A stretch of 64,000 bases of DNA. Origin: JADKAC01 sp964492065 (GTDB lineage Bacteria > Bacteroidota > Bacteroidia > Chitinophagales > BACL12). This document shows positions 43,136-51,995 of the stretch, piece after piece. The DNA lies in contig CAZBHH010000004.1 of assembly GCA_964492065.1 (NCBI GenBank), positions 62,001 through 126,000 of the forward strand, read 5' to 3'. The notes below the pieces were generated by a model. It worked only from the letters and a program-made list of their open reading frames with translations, made no database searches and was not told the origin of the DNA. Position numbers and translations under genes: made by a program. The stretch's first letter is position 1. Each line of letters begins with the position of its first letter.

Positions 43136-44290
43136 ATGCGCTTTGCAGATATAATAGGACAGGAACAAATAATAAGTGAACTGCGGCGGGCGGTTGCGGA
43201 AAACCGTGTGAGCCATGCGCAGTTGTTTCTGGGGCCGCAGGGTTGCGGTAACCTGGCTATGGCGCTTGCATTTGCCCAATATTTAAATTGCGAAGACAGG
43301 ACATCGGGAGATTCCTGCGGCGTATGCAACTCGTGCCGTAAGTCGGAAAAATTTATTCATCCCGATATTCATTTTTCTTTTCCGTTTATTATTAAAGACA
43401 AAAAAGAAATCTGTTCGGACTGGCTGCCCGAATGGCGGTTGTTTTTGAAAAATGCGGTGTACGGAAATTATATCCGCTGGATTCAACAACTGGATGCGGA
43501 AAATAAACAGGGAAATATCAATGCAAAGGAATGTATGGATATTTTGCACAAACTCTCTTTTAAAAGTTTTGAATCCACGTTTAAAATTCTGATACTCTGG
43601 CTGCCGGAATTTTTGGAAAAGGAGGGCAACAGGTTGCTGAAGCTCATTGAAGAACCTCCCGGTAACACCGTGTTTCTGTTTGTGGCAAATGACCAGGATT
43701 TGATTATCAATACCATCCTTTCCCGGCTGCAGATAGTGAAATTTCCCCGCTTGCAGCATGAGGCCATTGCACATGCACTCGCCCGTCAATTCGACATTGC
43801 ATACGACAGTGCGCTGCGCATTGCCGCCATGAGCGATGGGGATTACAACGAGGCGATGGAATTGATGGCGCTGCACGAAGGCGACCGCACACAACAGTTT
43901 CGCAATTGGCTGGTGCATTGTTCCAATAATGCGATGCATGATATACTGTTGTTTGAAGATGTATTTGCCAAATGGGGAAGAGAGCGGCAAAAGAGTTTTT
44001 TTCATTACGGGTTGCATATACTGCGTGAAGTAGTAGTATTGCAGGCAGGAGCCGGCGCAATCCGCCGGTTGCCGGAGGAGGAAGTTGCACTCGTTCAAAT
44101 ACTTGCAGAACATTATACCCAAACACAAATTACCTATATTGCAAACCTGCTGGACAAGGCAATTTATTTCGTAGAGCGCAATGCAAATCCCAAAATTTTG
44201 TTTACCTATCTTTCCGTAAGTATTGTGAAAATTGTTAAAACAAAACAAGCCGGCGAAGCAAAGCCTTTCTTTGCGGGCTGGGCGGTGTAA
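43136..44290 (+). CDS. holB: DNA polymerase III delta' subunit
   Basis: Delta' is part of the clamp loader that places the sliding clamp on DNA. The 384-residue protein has an AAA+ fold with a zinc module of four Cys (Cys52, Cys61, Cys64, Cys67). The P-loop is altered (GPQGCGNLAM, without the catalytic Lys), as expected for delta', which does not hydrolyse ATP. It begins with DIIGQEQIISELRRA, the typical start of this group. It lies 12 nt before the PSP1-like gene, which nevertheless has its own -7 box. Confidence 0.93.
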   Translation: MRFADIIGQEQIISELRRAVAENRVSHAQLFLGPQGCGNLAMALAFAQYLNCEDRTSGDSCGVCNSCRKSEKFIHPDIHFSFPFIIKDKKEICSDWLPEWRLFLKNAVYGNYIRWIQQLDAENKQGNINAKECMDILHKLSFKSFESTFKILILWLPEFLEKEGNRLLKLIEEPPGNTVFLFVANDQDLIINTILSRLQIVKFPRLQHEAIAHALARQFDIAYDSALRIAAMSDGDYNEAMELMALHEGDRTQQFRNWLVHCSNNAMHDILLFEDVFAKWGRERQKSFFHYGLHILREVVVLQAGAGAIRRLPEEEVALVQILAEHYTQTQITYIANLLDKAIYFVERNANPKILFTYLSVSIVKIVKTKQAGEAKPFFAGWAV

Positions 44291-44295
44291 ATTTG
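44288..44295 (+). promoter_or_regulatory. -7 promoter box of the PSP1-like gene
   Basis: TAAATTTG matches TAnnTTTG and ends 7 nt before ATG 44303. It overlaps the stop of the delta' gene. Confidence 0.45.
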
Positions 44296-44302
44296 CAGAA
44301 TT

Positions 44303-45583
44303 ATGAGTTGTACAGGATGTTCGGTAGCGATTGGTAATGGGGCGCCCAAGGGATGTGGCAGTAAGGGAAATTGTATGACCGGCGGTTGTAACCGCCTGAA
44401 TACGTTCGATTGGCTGGCAGATTTGCCCGTGCCTGTCGAACAGCGGTTTTGGGTACACGAGGTCAGTTTTAAAAACGGTTTGCGCAAGGGTTTTTTTAAA
44501 AATATCAATCACATCGACCTGATGACGGGCGATATGGTGGTGGTGAGTACCGACAACGGCAATGATGTCGGCAAGGTGAGCCTCAGCGGCGAGCTGGTGA
44601 AACTGCAAATCAAAAAGCGCAAAATGAAAATCACCGATGAATTTCTGCCGATACTGCGCATAGCCACGGGGAAAGACCTGGAGAAACTGCAGGAAGTGCG
44701 TTCAAAAGAAGGCGCCGTCATGTTGCGTGCGAGAGTAATTGCCCGCGAACTGAAGTTGGAGATGAAAATTGGCGAAGTGGAATTCCAGGCGGATAACCGG
44801 AAGGCAACGTTTTATTACACGGCGGATGAACGGGTGGATTTCCGGGAGTTGATAAAACTATTTGCCCAGGAGTTTAAGGTGAAGATTGATATGCGCCAGA
44901 TCGGCGCCAGGCAGGAGGCGGGAAAAATTGGCGGCATAGGTTCCTGCGGCAGGGAATTGTGTTGCTCTACGTGGCTCACCGATTTTAAGTCGGTATCTAC
45001 CGGCGCAGCCAGGTACCAGAATTTAGCGATCAACCAGGCTAAGCTGTCCGGGCAATGCGGCAGGTTGAAATGTTGCCTGAACTACGAGTTGGATACGTAT
45101 ATGGATGCATTGAAAGATTATCCCGATAATGCGGATTACCTCGATTCAAAAGCCGGCAGATATTATTTGGTGAAAACGGATATTTTCAAACAGCGGATGG
45201 TGTACGAATTGCAAGGTTCCGGCCTCCAGTATGCGTTGGCGCCACAGAAAGTCGCCGAACTGCTCGCCGAAATAAAAAGCGGGAAGATCCCCGAAAGCCT
45301 CGAACCGTTTAAGGAGTTCCGCGAGGCGGAAACAGAAGTGGAATTTGATAAAGTAATCGGTGAGATCTCGTTGAAGACCATTGAAAAATCGGAAAAGAAA
45401 CGACACGATAAAAAGAGAAAAAATAAAAATCAGCAGAACCGAAACCTCCAAAATCAGCAGCAGGCAAATACAAGACACGTGCAATCGCCCGAGAAGCCGA
45501 ATAAAAATAAGCCCAATTTCAATAAAAACAAACGGCGGAATAAGCGGAATAACAACAATAACCCCAACCAAAAGCCGGAGTAG
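44303..45583 (+). CDS. PSP1 domain protein (RicT/YaaT-like)
   Basis: The 426 residues hold a PSP1 C-terminal domain (about 95-260) with the Cys-rich motifs GGIGSCGRELCCSTWL and SGQCGRLKCCLNYELD. In Bacillus, RicT is part of the Y-complex that binds an iron-sulfur cluster and influences RNA processing; the role in Bacteroidota is unknown. The first 30 residues add five more Cys (Cys3, Cys6, Cys18, Cys24, Cys29). The last 75 residues are Lys/Asn/Gln-rich and probably disordered, perhaps RNA-binding. It sits between holB and gldH; gldH starts 5 nt after it. Confidence 0.9.
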   Translation: MSCTGCSVAIGNGAPKGCGSKGNCMTGGCNRLNTFDWLADLPVPVEQRFWVHEVSFKNGLRKGFFKNINHIDLMTGDMVVVSTDNGNDVGKVSLSGELVKLQIKKRKMKITDEFLPILRIATGKDLEKLQEVRSKEGAVMLRARVIARELKLEMKIGEVEFQADNRKATFYYTADERVDFRELIKLFAQEFKVKIDMRQIGARQEAGKIGGIGSCGRELCCSTWLTDFKSVSTGAARYQNLAINQAKLSGQCGRLKCCLNYELDTYMDALKDYPDNADYLDSKAGRYYLVKTDIFKQRMVYELQGSGLQYALAPQKVAELLAEIKSGKIPESLEPFKEFREAETEVEFDKVIGEISLKTIEKSEKKRHDKKRKNKNQQNRNLQNQQQANTRHVQSPEKPNKNKPNFNKNKRRNKRNNNNNPNQKPE

Positions 45584-45588
45584 CATTT

Positions 45589-46053
45589 ATGCGTATCTAT
45601 CTCATCGCCTGTTTAACCCTGTGGTTATTTTCCTGCGATACTTCGCGGGTGTACGATAAGAATTTGCAAATAGCCGAGAAAGGCTGGCATTACGATGAGC
45701 CCCTGACGTTTACCGTTAGCATACAGGATACCACTGAATCGTATAACCTGTTTATCAATGTGCGGCATACAGACATGTACGCATATAATAACCTGTTAAT
45801 GCAGTTGCGCACCATATTCCCCGATAGCACTCAACAGAATGACAATCTCAATGTAGTCCTCTCCGAAAACAGCGGCAGGTGGACGGGAAGTTGCGTTGAC
45901 AACGTGTGCTATAATTCCGTGTTAATCCGCCCGGCATTCACGTTTCCCCAATCGGGTACTTACACGTTTATTCTTACACAGGACATGCGAGTTAACCCCG
46001 TTACTGAAATTATGGATGTCGGGGTCAGGATCGAAAAGTTCGGCGTGGAATAA
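45589..46053 (+). CDS. gldH: Gliding motility lipoprotein GldH
   Basis: GldH is a small lipoprotein needed for gliding motility in Flavobacterium and is kept in many non-gliding Bacteroidota. The 154 residues start with a lipoprotein signal and lipobox (WLFSC, Cys16). A beta-rich domain follows with WHYDEPLTFTVSIQDTTESY and NLFINVRHTDMYAYNNLL, typical of GldH. It lies 5 nt after the PSP1-like gene, an order common in Bacteroidota. It is convergent with the exonuclease gene. Confidence 0.9.
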   Translation: MRIYLIACLTLWLFSCDTSRVYDKNLQIAEKGWHYDEPLTFTVSIQDTTESYNLFINVRHTDMYAYNNLLMQLRTIFPDSTQQNDNLNVVLSENSGRWTGSCVDNVCYNSVLIRPAFTFPQSGTYTFILTQDMRVNPVTEIMDVGVRIEKFGVE

Positions 46054-46133
46054 TTGCAACGACCTGCATGTTGAACATGTATTCGCATTACAACTATTGC
46101 CTTCTCAGGTGGCGACAATCAGACACAGGAGAA

Positions 46134-46898
46134 TTACGTTTCAAGTTCGATAACCATCGGGCAGTGGTCGCTGTGCATTGCCTCAGGCATGATGACTGCA
46201 TTTTTTAACCGGGATTTTAGATTTTCACTAATGCCGATGTAGTCAATGCGCCATCCCTTATTATTTGCCCGGGCATTCGCACGGAAGCTCCACCAGGTGT
46301 ATTGGTGGGGTTCTTTGTTTACAAGGCGCAATGTATCCACAAACCCCGATTCCCAAAATGTATCCAACCACGCTCGCTCTTCGGGAAGAAACCCCGATGA
46401 GTTTTTATTGCCCACCGGGTCGTGGATATCAATCGGTTTATTGGCAATATTATAATCGCCGCAGATAATTAATTTTTTGCGCTTCTTTTGAATCAGTTTC
46501 AGATAATCTAAAATAAAGTCGAGAAACGCATACTTGATCGATTGACGCACATCGCCTGTTGTCCCGGAGGGGAAATAAATACTGAAGACCGAAATATCCC
46601 CAAAGTCGGCACGAATTACCCGCCCCTCCTTATCGAAGTCGGGGTTGCCACATCCGTATTCGACGTGATCGGGTTGCTGTTTACAGAAAATAGCTACTCC
46701 GCTGTACCCCTTTTTTTCGGCACAGTGCAGAAATGCATAGTAGCCCAGGTCGTTAAAAATTGTTAAATCCAATTGGTCGGCATGTGCCTTGAGCTCCTGA
46801 ACACATACTACATCCAGCCCCGTTGTTTCTAACCACTGTATCCAGCCTTTATCTAAGGCGCTGCGGATTCCGTTTACATTATAGGTGGCAATTTTCAT
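46134..46898 (-). CDS. xth: Exodeoxyribonuclease III
   Basis: ExoIII/ExoA cuts abasic sites and has 3'-5' exonuclease activity in base-excision repair. The 254 residues show the active-site order YNVNGIRS (about 5-12), CVQELK (Glu34), CGDYNIA (about 147-153), WRIDYIGIS and the final SDHCPMVIEL with the catalytic Asp-His. The start at 46898 is 40 bases from the divergent sulfatase ATG. Confidence 0.96.
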   Translation of the reverse strand: MKIATYNVNGIRSALDKGWIQWLETTGLDVVCVQELKAHADQLDLTIFNDLGYYAFLHCAEKKGYSGVAIFCKQQPDHVEYGCGNPDFDKEGRVIRADFGDISVFSIYFPSGTTGDVRQSIKYAFLDFILDYLKLIQKKRKKLIICGDYNIANKPIDIHDPVGNKNSSGFLPEERAWLDTFWESGFVDTLRLVNKEPHQYTWWSFRANARANNKGWRIDYIGISENLKSRLKNAVIMPEAMHSDHCPMVIELET

Positions 46899-46927
46899 TT
46901 TGATATCTTTATTATTTAATTACATAG

Positions 46928-46935
46928 TAACTTTG
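46928..46935 (+). promoter_or_regulatory. -7 promoter box of the sulfatase gene
   Basis: TAACTTTG matches TAnnTTTG and ends 3 nt before ATG 46939; a longer in-frame start at 46885 is therefore unlikely. Confidence 0.5.
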
Positions 46936-46938
46936 AGA

Positions 46939-49443
46939 ATGCTCTGGCTCAAATTTCTGAGAAGTACAATACTACTGATTTTTCTCTCTGCAAGCGGGTT
47001 AATCATAGCGCAGGCAGATAAGCCCAATGTCATTATGATTATCAGCGATGACCTCAACGATTATATCGAAGTGCTGGGTGGACATCCGCAGGTATTGACA
47101 CCCAATATCGACAGGCTCGCCCAAATGGGTACCACGTTTATCAATACGTATGCTTCCGCTCCCGGTTGTGGCCCCAGCAGGTGCAGTATGTTTTCGGGGA
47201 AAGACCTGGCCTATACCCAGGTATATAATAATGCCGACTACAATAATGCGTTCCGTGCAAATTTTACCGAAGAAAAAAATAATGCGGAGGTGTTTTCTTT
47301 TCCGGAAATATTGAAAGACAGCGGCGGGTATTACACTTACGCCATCAATAAAAACTTCCATCATCCCGATAAAAATGACTACGATAAATTTACCCATGAT
47401 CCCTGTGAAAAAATATGGTCATGGAATCGCATGTCTAATTTTATCGATGATTCCTCACTGTTAAATATTCAGGAGTATTACAGTTTTGAGAACAACTATT
47501 TTAATTGGGGCGCCTTACCCAATGAAGAGGAACCGCATATGCAGGATTACAAGGCGACGGACACAGCCATTGCATTTATTAAGTCCGTTGCAGACGGTAC
47601 GGCCGATATATGCGGCAGGCCATTTTACCTGGGGCTTGGATACACAAAACCGCATAGCGAATTGTATGTGCCGCGGAAGTATTATCCCGCATTCTTCCAA
47701 AATGAATTCTATTTTAACACCGATTCCGTTGCGCCCATCCTTTATAATAATCCTCCCGATGCCTTCCCATATAATGGCGTGGTGATGCCGCCTCAGCCAA
47801 ACCCTGTTTGGGATGATTATTACCATTTGGGCCCCATCGGAACCATGATGGCCGATTTCGGCAACCTGGATGATTTTATCGAGGAGTACCTGTCGAACAA
47901 ATTGTTTGATTCGGAGGAAATACGCAATCAGGCAGAAGAGAATTTCCGGGCATCGTATGTGGCATCCTATATAGCCGGTGTTCAGTTTGTCGATGCACAA
48001 ATCGGCCGATTTCTAGATACGCTGATTGCCTATCCGGAAATTATGAATAACACTATTATTATTTTCATCAGCGATCACGGGTTTAGCCTGGGAGAAAAAA
48101 AACACTGGTCCAAATGGGCGCTTTGGGAAACGGATATCCGCTCGCCGATGATAATCGTTTATCCGGGAGTGAGCGGCAACCGCATTGTAAAAAAAGCCGT
48201 TTCTTACCTCGACCTCTTTCCGACTATTTTGTCATTAACGGAAACGGAAATTCCCAACTCGGCAAGCGGCGGCCTTTACCCCGACGGCGAAGATATCTCT
48301 GACCTGTTATTCAACAATGCACTGGATTACGAGTTGCCACAACTCACTTCCTATAAAAGAACCAATGGCAATGGTTCGTGCTATCCCATGTACTCCGTGC
48401 GCAACGAACGCTTTCATTTGATACGTTACCAAAATAACGATGACTACGCCAGCCCGCTGAATTGCGACCCCGACTCCCGGTTTTTCGAATTGGAATTTTA
48501 TGATGTGGGTCTGAGGAGAGAAACGGATCCCAACGAATGGAATAACCTGGCTTCCGACAAACAATATGCGCCCATGATTCACTTCCTGTCGCAGTGGGTT
48601 CCCGACAGTATGTTTTATCTGACGCCAACTATGAAGATTTTTCCGCAATTTGCGGATTCTGTTTGTTACTATAGCCTGCTCGATACGGTTAACCTCAGTT
48701 GTACTTTTAACGATGCGGGAGGATTGCCGGTAGGCACACTTGCCCCCGGTCAGCAGATTATTTGGTTCGCCACATGGATGGACGATACGATTTATGGGCA
48801 GGACTGCATGTTGTCTTTGGGCGATATCAATGATACCATTTTCACGGATACCGAAAAAGATATTTTATATGCGGGTATTTGGGACAGCAGTTCGAATGCG
48901 CTGATTGCATTATCCGCCATTGATCTCTATGTTGGTACGGGCGAACAGCCGGAGTTGTCGTATTCGGTAGAACCCACCTATAACAACGGCGTGCAGATTT
49001 CGAATATTGAATTCAGCGGCAGTTTTAATCATATCATTTGGGATTTTGGAGACGGGTATATTTATACGGGTATAGAACCTCCTGTTCATAGGTATGCTGC
49101 GCCGGGCACTTATCTTATCACATCATCCCTGATTTACGGCAATGATTGTGTCGTATTGAAGCAAACCGAATTTACTACCGCGGATTACTCCGATTTAAAT
49201 AATACGATGATAGTATTCCCCAATCCGGCCTCAGAGGGTTTACATATTACCATTTTCTCGGAAGCCACTAACGGCCGGTTGGACTTTTACGATGCCACCG
49301 GAAAGTATATTATGGGCTACAAATACAGGCAGCAGTTTGCCGGCGAGTACTATTTCGATATCTCGGCCTTTGCTAAAGGCCTGTATTTTGTAAGGATGGA
49401 AAATGAGTTCAATGTAATCACACGGCCATTCCTGAAACAATAA
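46939..49443 (+). CDS. T9SS-exported sulfatase with PKD-like domain
   Basis: The 834 residues are a signal peptide (about 1-25), a sulfatase domain of the iduronate-2-sulfatase/choline-sulfatase-like branch (about 28-520), a PKD-like domain near 695-745 (WDFGDGYIYTGIEPPVHRYAAPGTY) and a T9SS type A sorting domain (about 758-834). The metal-binding SDDLN (Asp37, Asp38) and the formylglycine motif CGPSR (Cys77) are complete, as is ISDHGFSLGEKKHW. Such enzymes remove sulfate from glycans or other esters outside the cell. A formylglycine-generating enzyme is not in the window. A PorP/SprF-like gene follows. Confidence 0.9.
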   Translation: MLWLKFLRSTILLIFLSASGLIIAQADKPNVIMIISDDLNDYIEVLGGHPQVLTPNIDRLAQMGTTFINTYASAPGCGPSRCSMFSGKDLAYTQVYNNADYNNAFRANFTEEKNNAEVFSFPEILKDSGGYYTYAINKNFHHPDKNDYDKFTHDPCEKIWSWNRMSNFIDDSSLLNIQEYYSFENNYFNWGALPNEEEPHMQDYKATDTAIAFIKSVADGTADICGRPFYLGLGYTKPHSELYVPRKYYPAFFQNEFYFNTDSVAPILYNNPPDAFPYNGVVMPPQPNPVWDDYYHLGPIGTMMADFGNLDDFIEEYLSNKLFDSEEIRNQAEENFRASYVASYIAGVQFVDAQIGRFLDTLIAYPEIMNNTIIIFISDHGFSLGEKKHWSKWALWETDIRSPMIIVYPGVSGNRIVKKAVSYLDLFPTILSLTETEIPNSASGGLYPDGEDISDLLFNNALDYELPQLTSYKRTNGNGSCYPMYSVRNERFHLIRYQNNDDYASPLNCDPDSRFFELEFYDVGLRRETDPNEWNNLASDKQYAPMIHFLSQWVPDSMFYLTPTMKIFPQFADSVCYYSLLDTVNLSCTFNDAGGLPVGTLAPGQQIIWFATWMDDTIYGQDCMLSLGDINDTIFTDTEKDILYAGIWDSSSNALIALSAIDLYVGTGEQPELSYSVEPTYNNGVQISNIEFSGSFNHIIWDFGDGYIYTGIEPPVHRYAAPGTYLITSSLIYGNDCVVLKQTEFTTADYSDLNNTMIVFPNPASEGLHITIFSEATNGRLDFYDATGKYIMGYKYRQQFAGEYYFDISAFAKGLYFVRMENEFNVITRPFLKQ

Positions 49444-49453
49444 ATTGCCTGTG

Positions 49454-49490
49454 AAAGCGCCGGGCTACCGCCAATGCCACGGGGCTTTTT
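49454..49490 (+). terminator. Probable terminator after the sulfatase gene
   Basis: AAAGCGCCG pairs with CGGGGCTTT (one mismatch) around a long loop, followed by a short T-run, starting 10 nt after the stop. Confidence 0.45.
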
Positions 49491-49622
49491 CCCGCATATC
49501 ACCCGGCGGCCGGCAGTGCGTTGCGGGGTATGTGTACAAAACAAGCCGCCTGCTTTTGCGTTGATTTTACAATGAACTGACTGCCCGTTCTGTGAATTTT
49601 GTGTGGATTACGGTATTTGTAC

Positions 49623-49630
49623 TAATTTTG
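49623..49630 (+). promoter_or_regulatory. -7 promoter box of the PorP/SprF gene
   Basis: TAATTTTG matches TAnnTTTG, 21 nt before ATG 49652; it lies in an in-frame extension from 49592 that is therefore probably untranslated. Confidence 0.45.
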
Positions 49631-49651
49631 AAAGCTATAGCTGAATTGTTT

Positions 49652-50662
49652 ATGAAGAGAACTCTACTAGCCATCATAATTGCGTTCACCTTGGTACAGG
49701 GGCGTGCACAGGACGTGCATTTTTCCCAGTTTGGCTCAGCGCCCTTATTGCTGAACCCGGCACTTACCGGTCTTTCCAATTGTACCTATCGCGGATCGCT
49801 GAACTACCGCAATCAATGGGCGAGCATTGTGGGGCCATCCTCTTACCAGACATATGCAGGGGCTTTCGATATCGGCTTATTCAGGGAAGCATTCAATTAC
49901 AGTATGCTCGGTTTGGGTTTAATGGTTTTTAACGATGTTTCGGGCGATGGCGCATTGACCAACTTAACTGTGATGGGGTCGCTGGCATACCATCAGAATA
50001 TGGGGGGCCGGGGAAACCATTATATCAGTTTTGGTATGCAGGGCGGTTTAGTGCAGAAGCGGGTAGATTTTAACAATCTCGTCTTCGAAAGTATGATTGG
50101 GCAAAACGGCGTGGACCCGAATTTACCCAGCGGTGAATACGGCGATGATAAATTGAGTTATTTCGACATGAATACCGGTGTAAACTGGCGCTCCCGGTTT
50201 ACCAATGCGTTCTCATTGCAGCTTGGCGCCGCCTACCACCATCTCGGCGAGCCTTCCGAGAGTTTTTATAACCAACTGGACAATAAGATTAATGCGAGAT
50301 ATACTGCCTATGGCAGCCTGAAATTCGGATTTGATAAGTTGGTTATCATTCCCTCTGCCGTATGGATGCAGCAGGCAGAGCAAAGCAACCAGGCAATTGT
50401 GGCTGGGGCGACTTTCGGCATCCCGATGGAGAAGGGCTCTTCCTTTATTTATTTGGGCACGCATTACCGCTTTGACGATGCCATCATTCCGAGCCTGGGA
50501 TTTGATTACAACAATGTGCAGTTTGGGATAAGCTACGATATTAATATCAGCGACCTCAGCGCAGTGAGTTCCTATAAAGGCGGCCTCGAACTATCGCTCA
50601 TCTACACCGGTTGTTTGGTGCATACCAAGAAGTACACCATAGACTGTCCGCGGTTTATGTGA
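49652..50662 (+). CDS. PorP/SprF-family type IX secretion membrane protein
   Basis: The 336 residues have a signal peptide (MKRTLLAIIIAFTLVQGRAQ) followed by an outer-membrane beta-barrel of the PorP/SprF family. The family hallmark is the start of the mature protein, DVHFSQFGSAPLLLNPALTG, then YRGSLNYRNQWASI and alternating hydrophobic strands. Such proteins help attach T9SS cargo with type B (CHU_C) tails to the surface. In the window the CHU_C proteins lie 7 kb downstream, and the sulfatase just upstream has a type A tail. Confidence 0.9.
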   Translation: MKRTLLAIIIAFTLVQGRAQDVHFSQFGSAPLLLNPALTGLSNCTYRGSLNYRNQWASIVGPSSYQTYAGAFDIGLFREAFNYSMLGLGLMVFNDVSGDGALTNLTVMGSLAYHQNMGGRGNHYISFGMQGGLVQKRVDFNNLVFESMIGQNGVDPNLPSGEYGDDKLSYFDMNTGVNWRSRFTNAFSLQLGAAYHHLGEPSESFYNQLDNKINARYTAYGSLKFGFDKLVIIPSAVWMQQAEQSNQAIVAGATFGIPMEKGSSFIYLGTHYRFDDAIIPSLGFDYNNVQFGISYDINISDLSAVSSYKGGLELSLIYTGCLVHTKKYTIDCPRFM

Positions 50663-50729
50663 TATCGGGTTTCCTGTACCGGTGCGGTGAATTGATAACC
50701 GGTTTTCGGAATTCCGCAATTGCCTGTGC

Positions 50730-51995
50730 TTATTTGCTGATCCAAAGGGCGGGATCCAGTAAAGTTGTCCCTTTCCAGATTTCGAGATGCACTTCCGTCT
50801 TACCTTCGTCGGCATTGGTATATGCCGTTCCGATCTTTTGTTTGGCGCTCACTTTAACTCCCGGTTCCACATTCACTGAAGCCAGGTTGGTATAGACCGT
50901 GTAATACTCACCGTGTTTTATGATTACGCCTTTTTGAAAGGAGGGACTGAAAATTACATTTAATACTTCGCCCTCGAACAATGCCCTGACGGATGCACCT
51001 TCAGTGGTACTGATATTAATACCGTTGTTTTCAACCGATACGTTTTTGAGTACCGGGTGTGCATGTGTCCCGAACCGCTCGGTGATGGTGCCCCGCTCAA
51101 CAGGCCAGGGCAGCCTGCCTTTATTGCCTTCGAAATTCTTGGACACCAATGTCATTTCGGGAGTAAGGCCGCCCGATTCGGCGGCAGTGGTGGTAGTTTT
51201 TTTGTCCGTCTTTTTTTCGGCTGCCGCTTTTTTGGCTGCCTCTGTTGCAGCCCGCTCTTTTTCTTTTCTGATTTCTTCGGCGATGATACTTTGTATTTTT
51301 TTGTTTAATGCATCCGCATCTTTCTTCTTTTGTTTCAGTTGATCGGAGATTTTTTTCTCTTCTTTTTGCAATGACTTAACGGAATTGTCTTTTGCTTTTT
51401 TTTCATTGTCTAATTTTTGTTTCTGTTGTTTTTCATTCGCAAGTAAATCTTCCTTTTTTGACTTATCGGATTCCAATTGGCCGATGCGGGTCTTTAAAGC
51501 GGCCTGCACGGCTTTGATTGCCGCGGCCTGCTGTTTGCGGAATGCGGAGAATTCTTTGACATATTGAATCTGGTTTATCGCATCATTCACACTGCCGGAT
51601 GCGAACAGGAAGTGCAGCGGCTCGTAGGTATTGTCATTTACATACGCATAGGTTATCATTTTAGCGTATTGGTTGCGCATGTTCTGTATGTCAGCCTCCA
51701 TGGATTGTATTACTAAAGCGGTCTCCCGCATTTCCTTACTCACTGCATTCACCTGTAATGTGATATTGCCGATTATCTCCTGGCGGGAATTTATCTGGCT
51801 GTTCAACAGCTTTACTTCGTTGAGAGAATTTTGTTTTTTCTTTTTTGTCTGTTGCAACAATTGTTCGGTATCTTCAATTTCAGATTGCAATTTGGCGTAT
51901 TTTTTTTCCAGCGACTTTTTATCCGTATTTTGAGAAAACACAGTACCGCAAACCAATAACATAAAACAGAGAAAGAAATTAATGTACCACTTCAT
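50730..51995 (-). CDS. EnvC-like coiled-coil protein with a degenerate LytM (M23) domain
   Basis: EnvC-type proteins switch on cell-wall amidases during division. The 421 residues have a signal peptide (about 1-21), a long coiled coil rich in Lys, Gln and Glu (about 22-260), and a LytM domain (about 295-420). The zinc motif HxxxD is not intact: HPVLKNVSVENNGINI has Asn where active M23 enzymes have Asp. The final motif is HLEIW, not HLHF. It is therefore probably a regulator without hydrolase activity. It overlaps the DUF4292 gene by 17 nt. Confidence 0.9.
   Translation of the reverse strand: MKWYINFFLCFMLLVCGTVFSQNTDKKSLEKKYAKLQSEIEDTEQLLQQTKKKKQNSLNEVKLLNSQINSRQEIIGNITLQVNAVSKEMRETALVIQSMEADIQNMRNQYAKMITYAYVNDNTYEPLHFLFASGSVNDAINQIQYVKEFSAFRKQQAAAIKAVQAALKTRIGQLESDKSKKEDLLANEKQQKQKLDNEKKAKDNSVKSLQKEEKKISDQLKQKKKDADALNKKIQSIIAEEIRKEKERAATEAAKKAAAEKKTDKKTTTTAAESGGLTPEMTLVSKNFEGNKGRLPWPVERGTITERFGTHAHPVLKNVSVENNGINISTTEGASVRALFEGEVLNVIFSPSFQKGVIIKHGEYYTVYTNLASVNVEPGVKVSAKQKIGTAYTNADEGKTEVHLEIWKGTTLLDPALWISK

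Noticed and set aside
43283..44608. 441-residue open frame on the minus strand
   Set aside because: It is antisense to holB and the PSP1-like gene, both with clear family motifs, and its translation has no domain.
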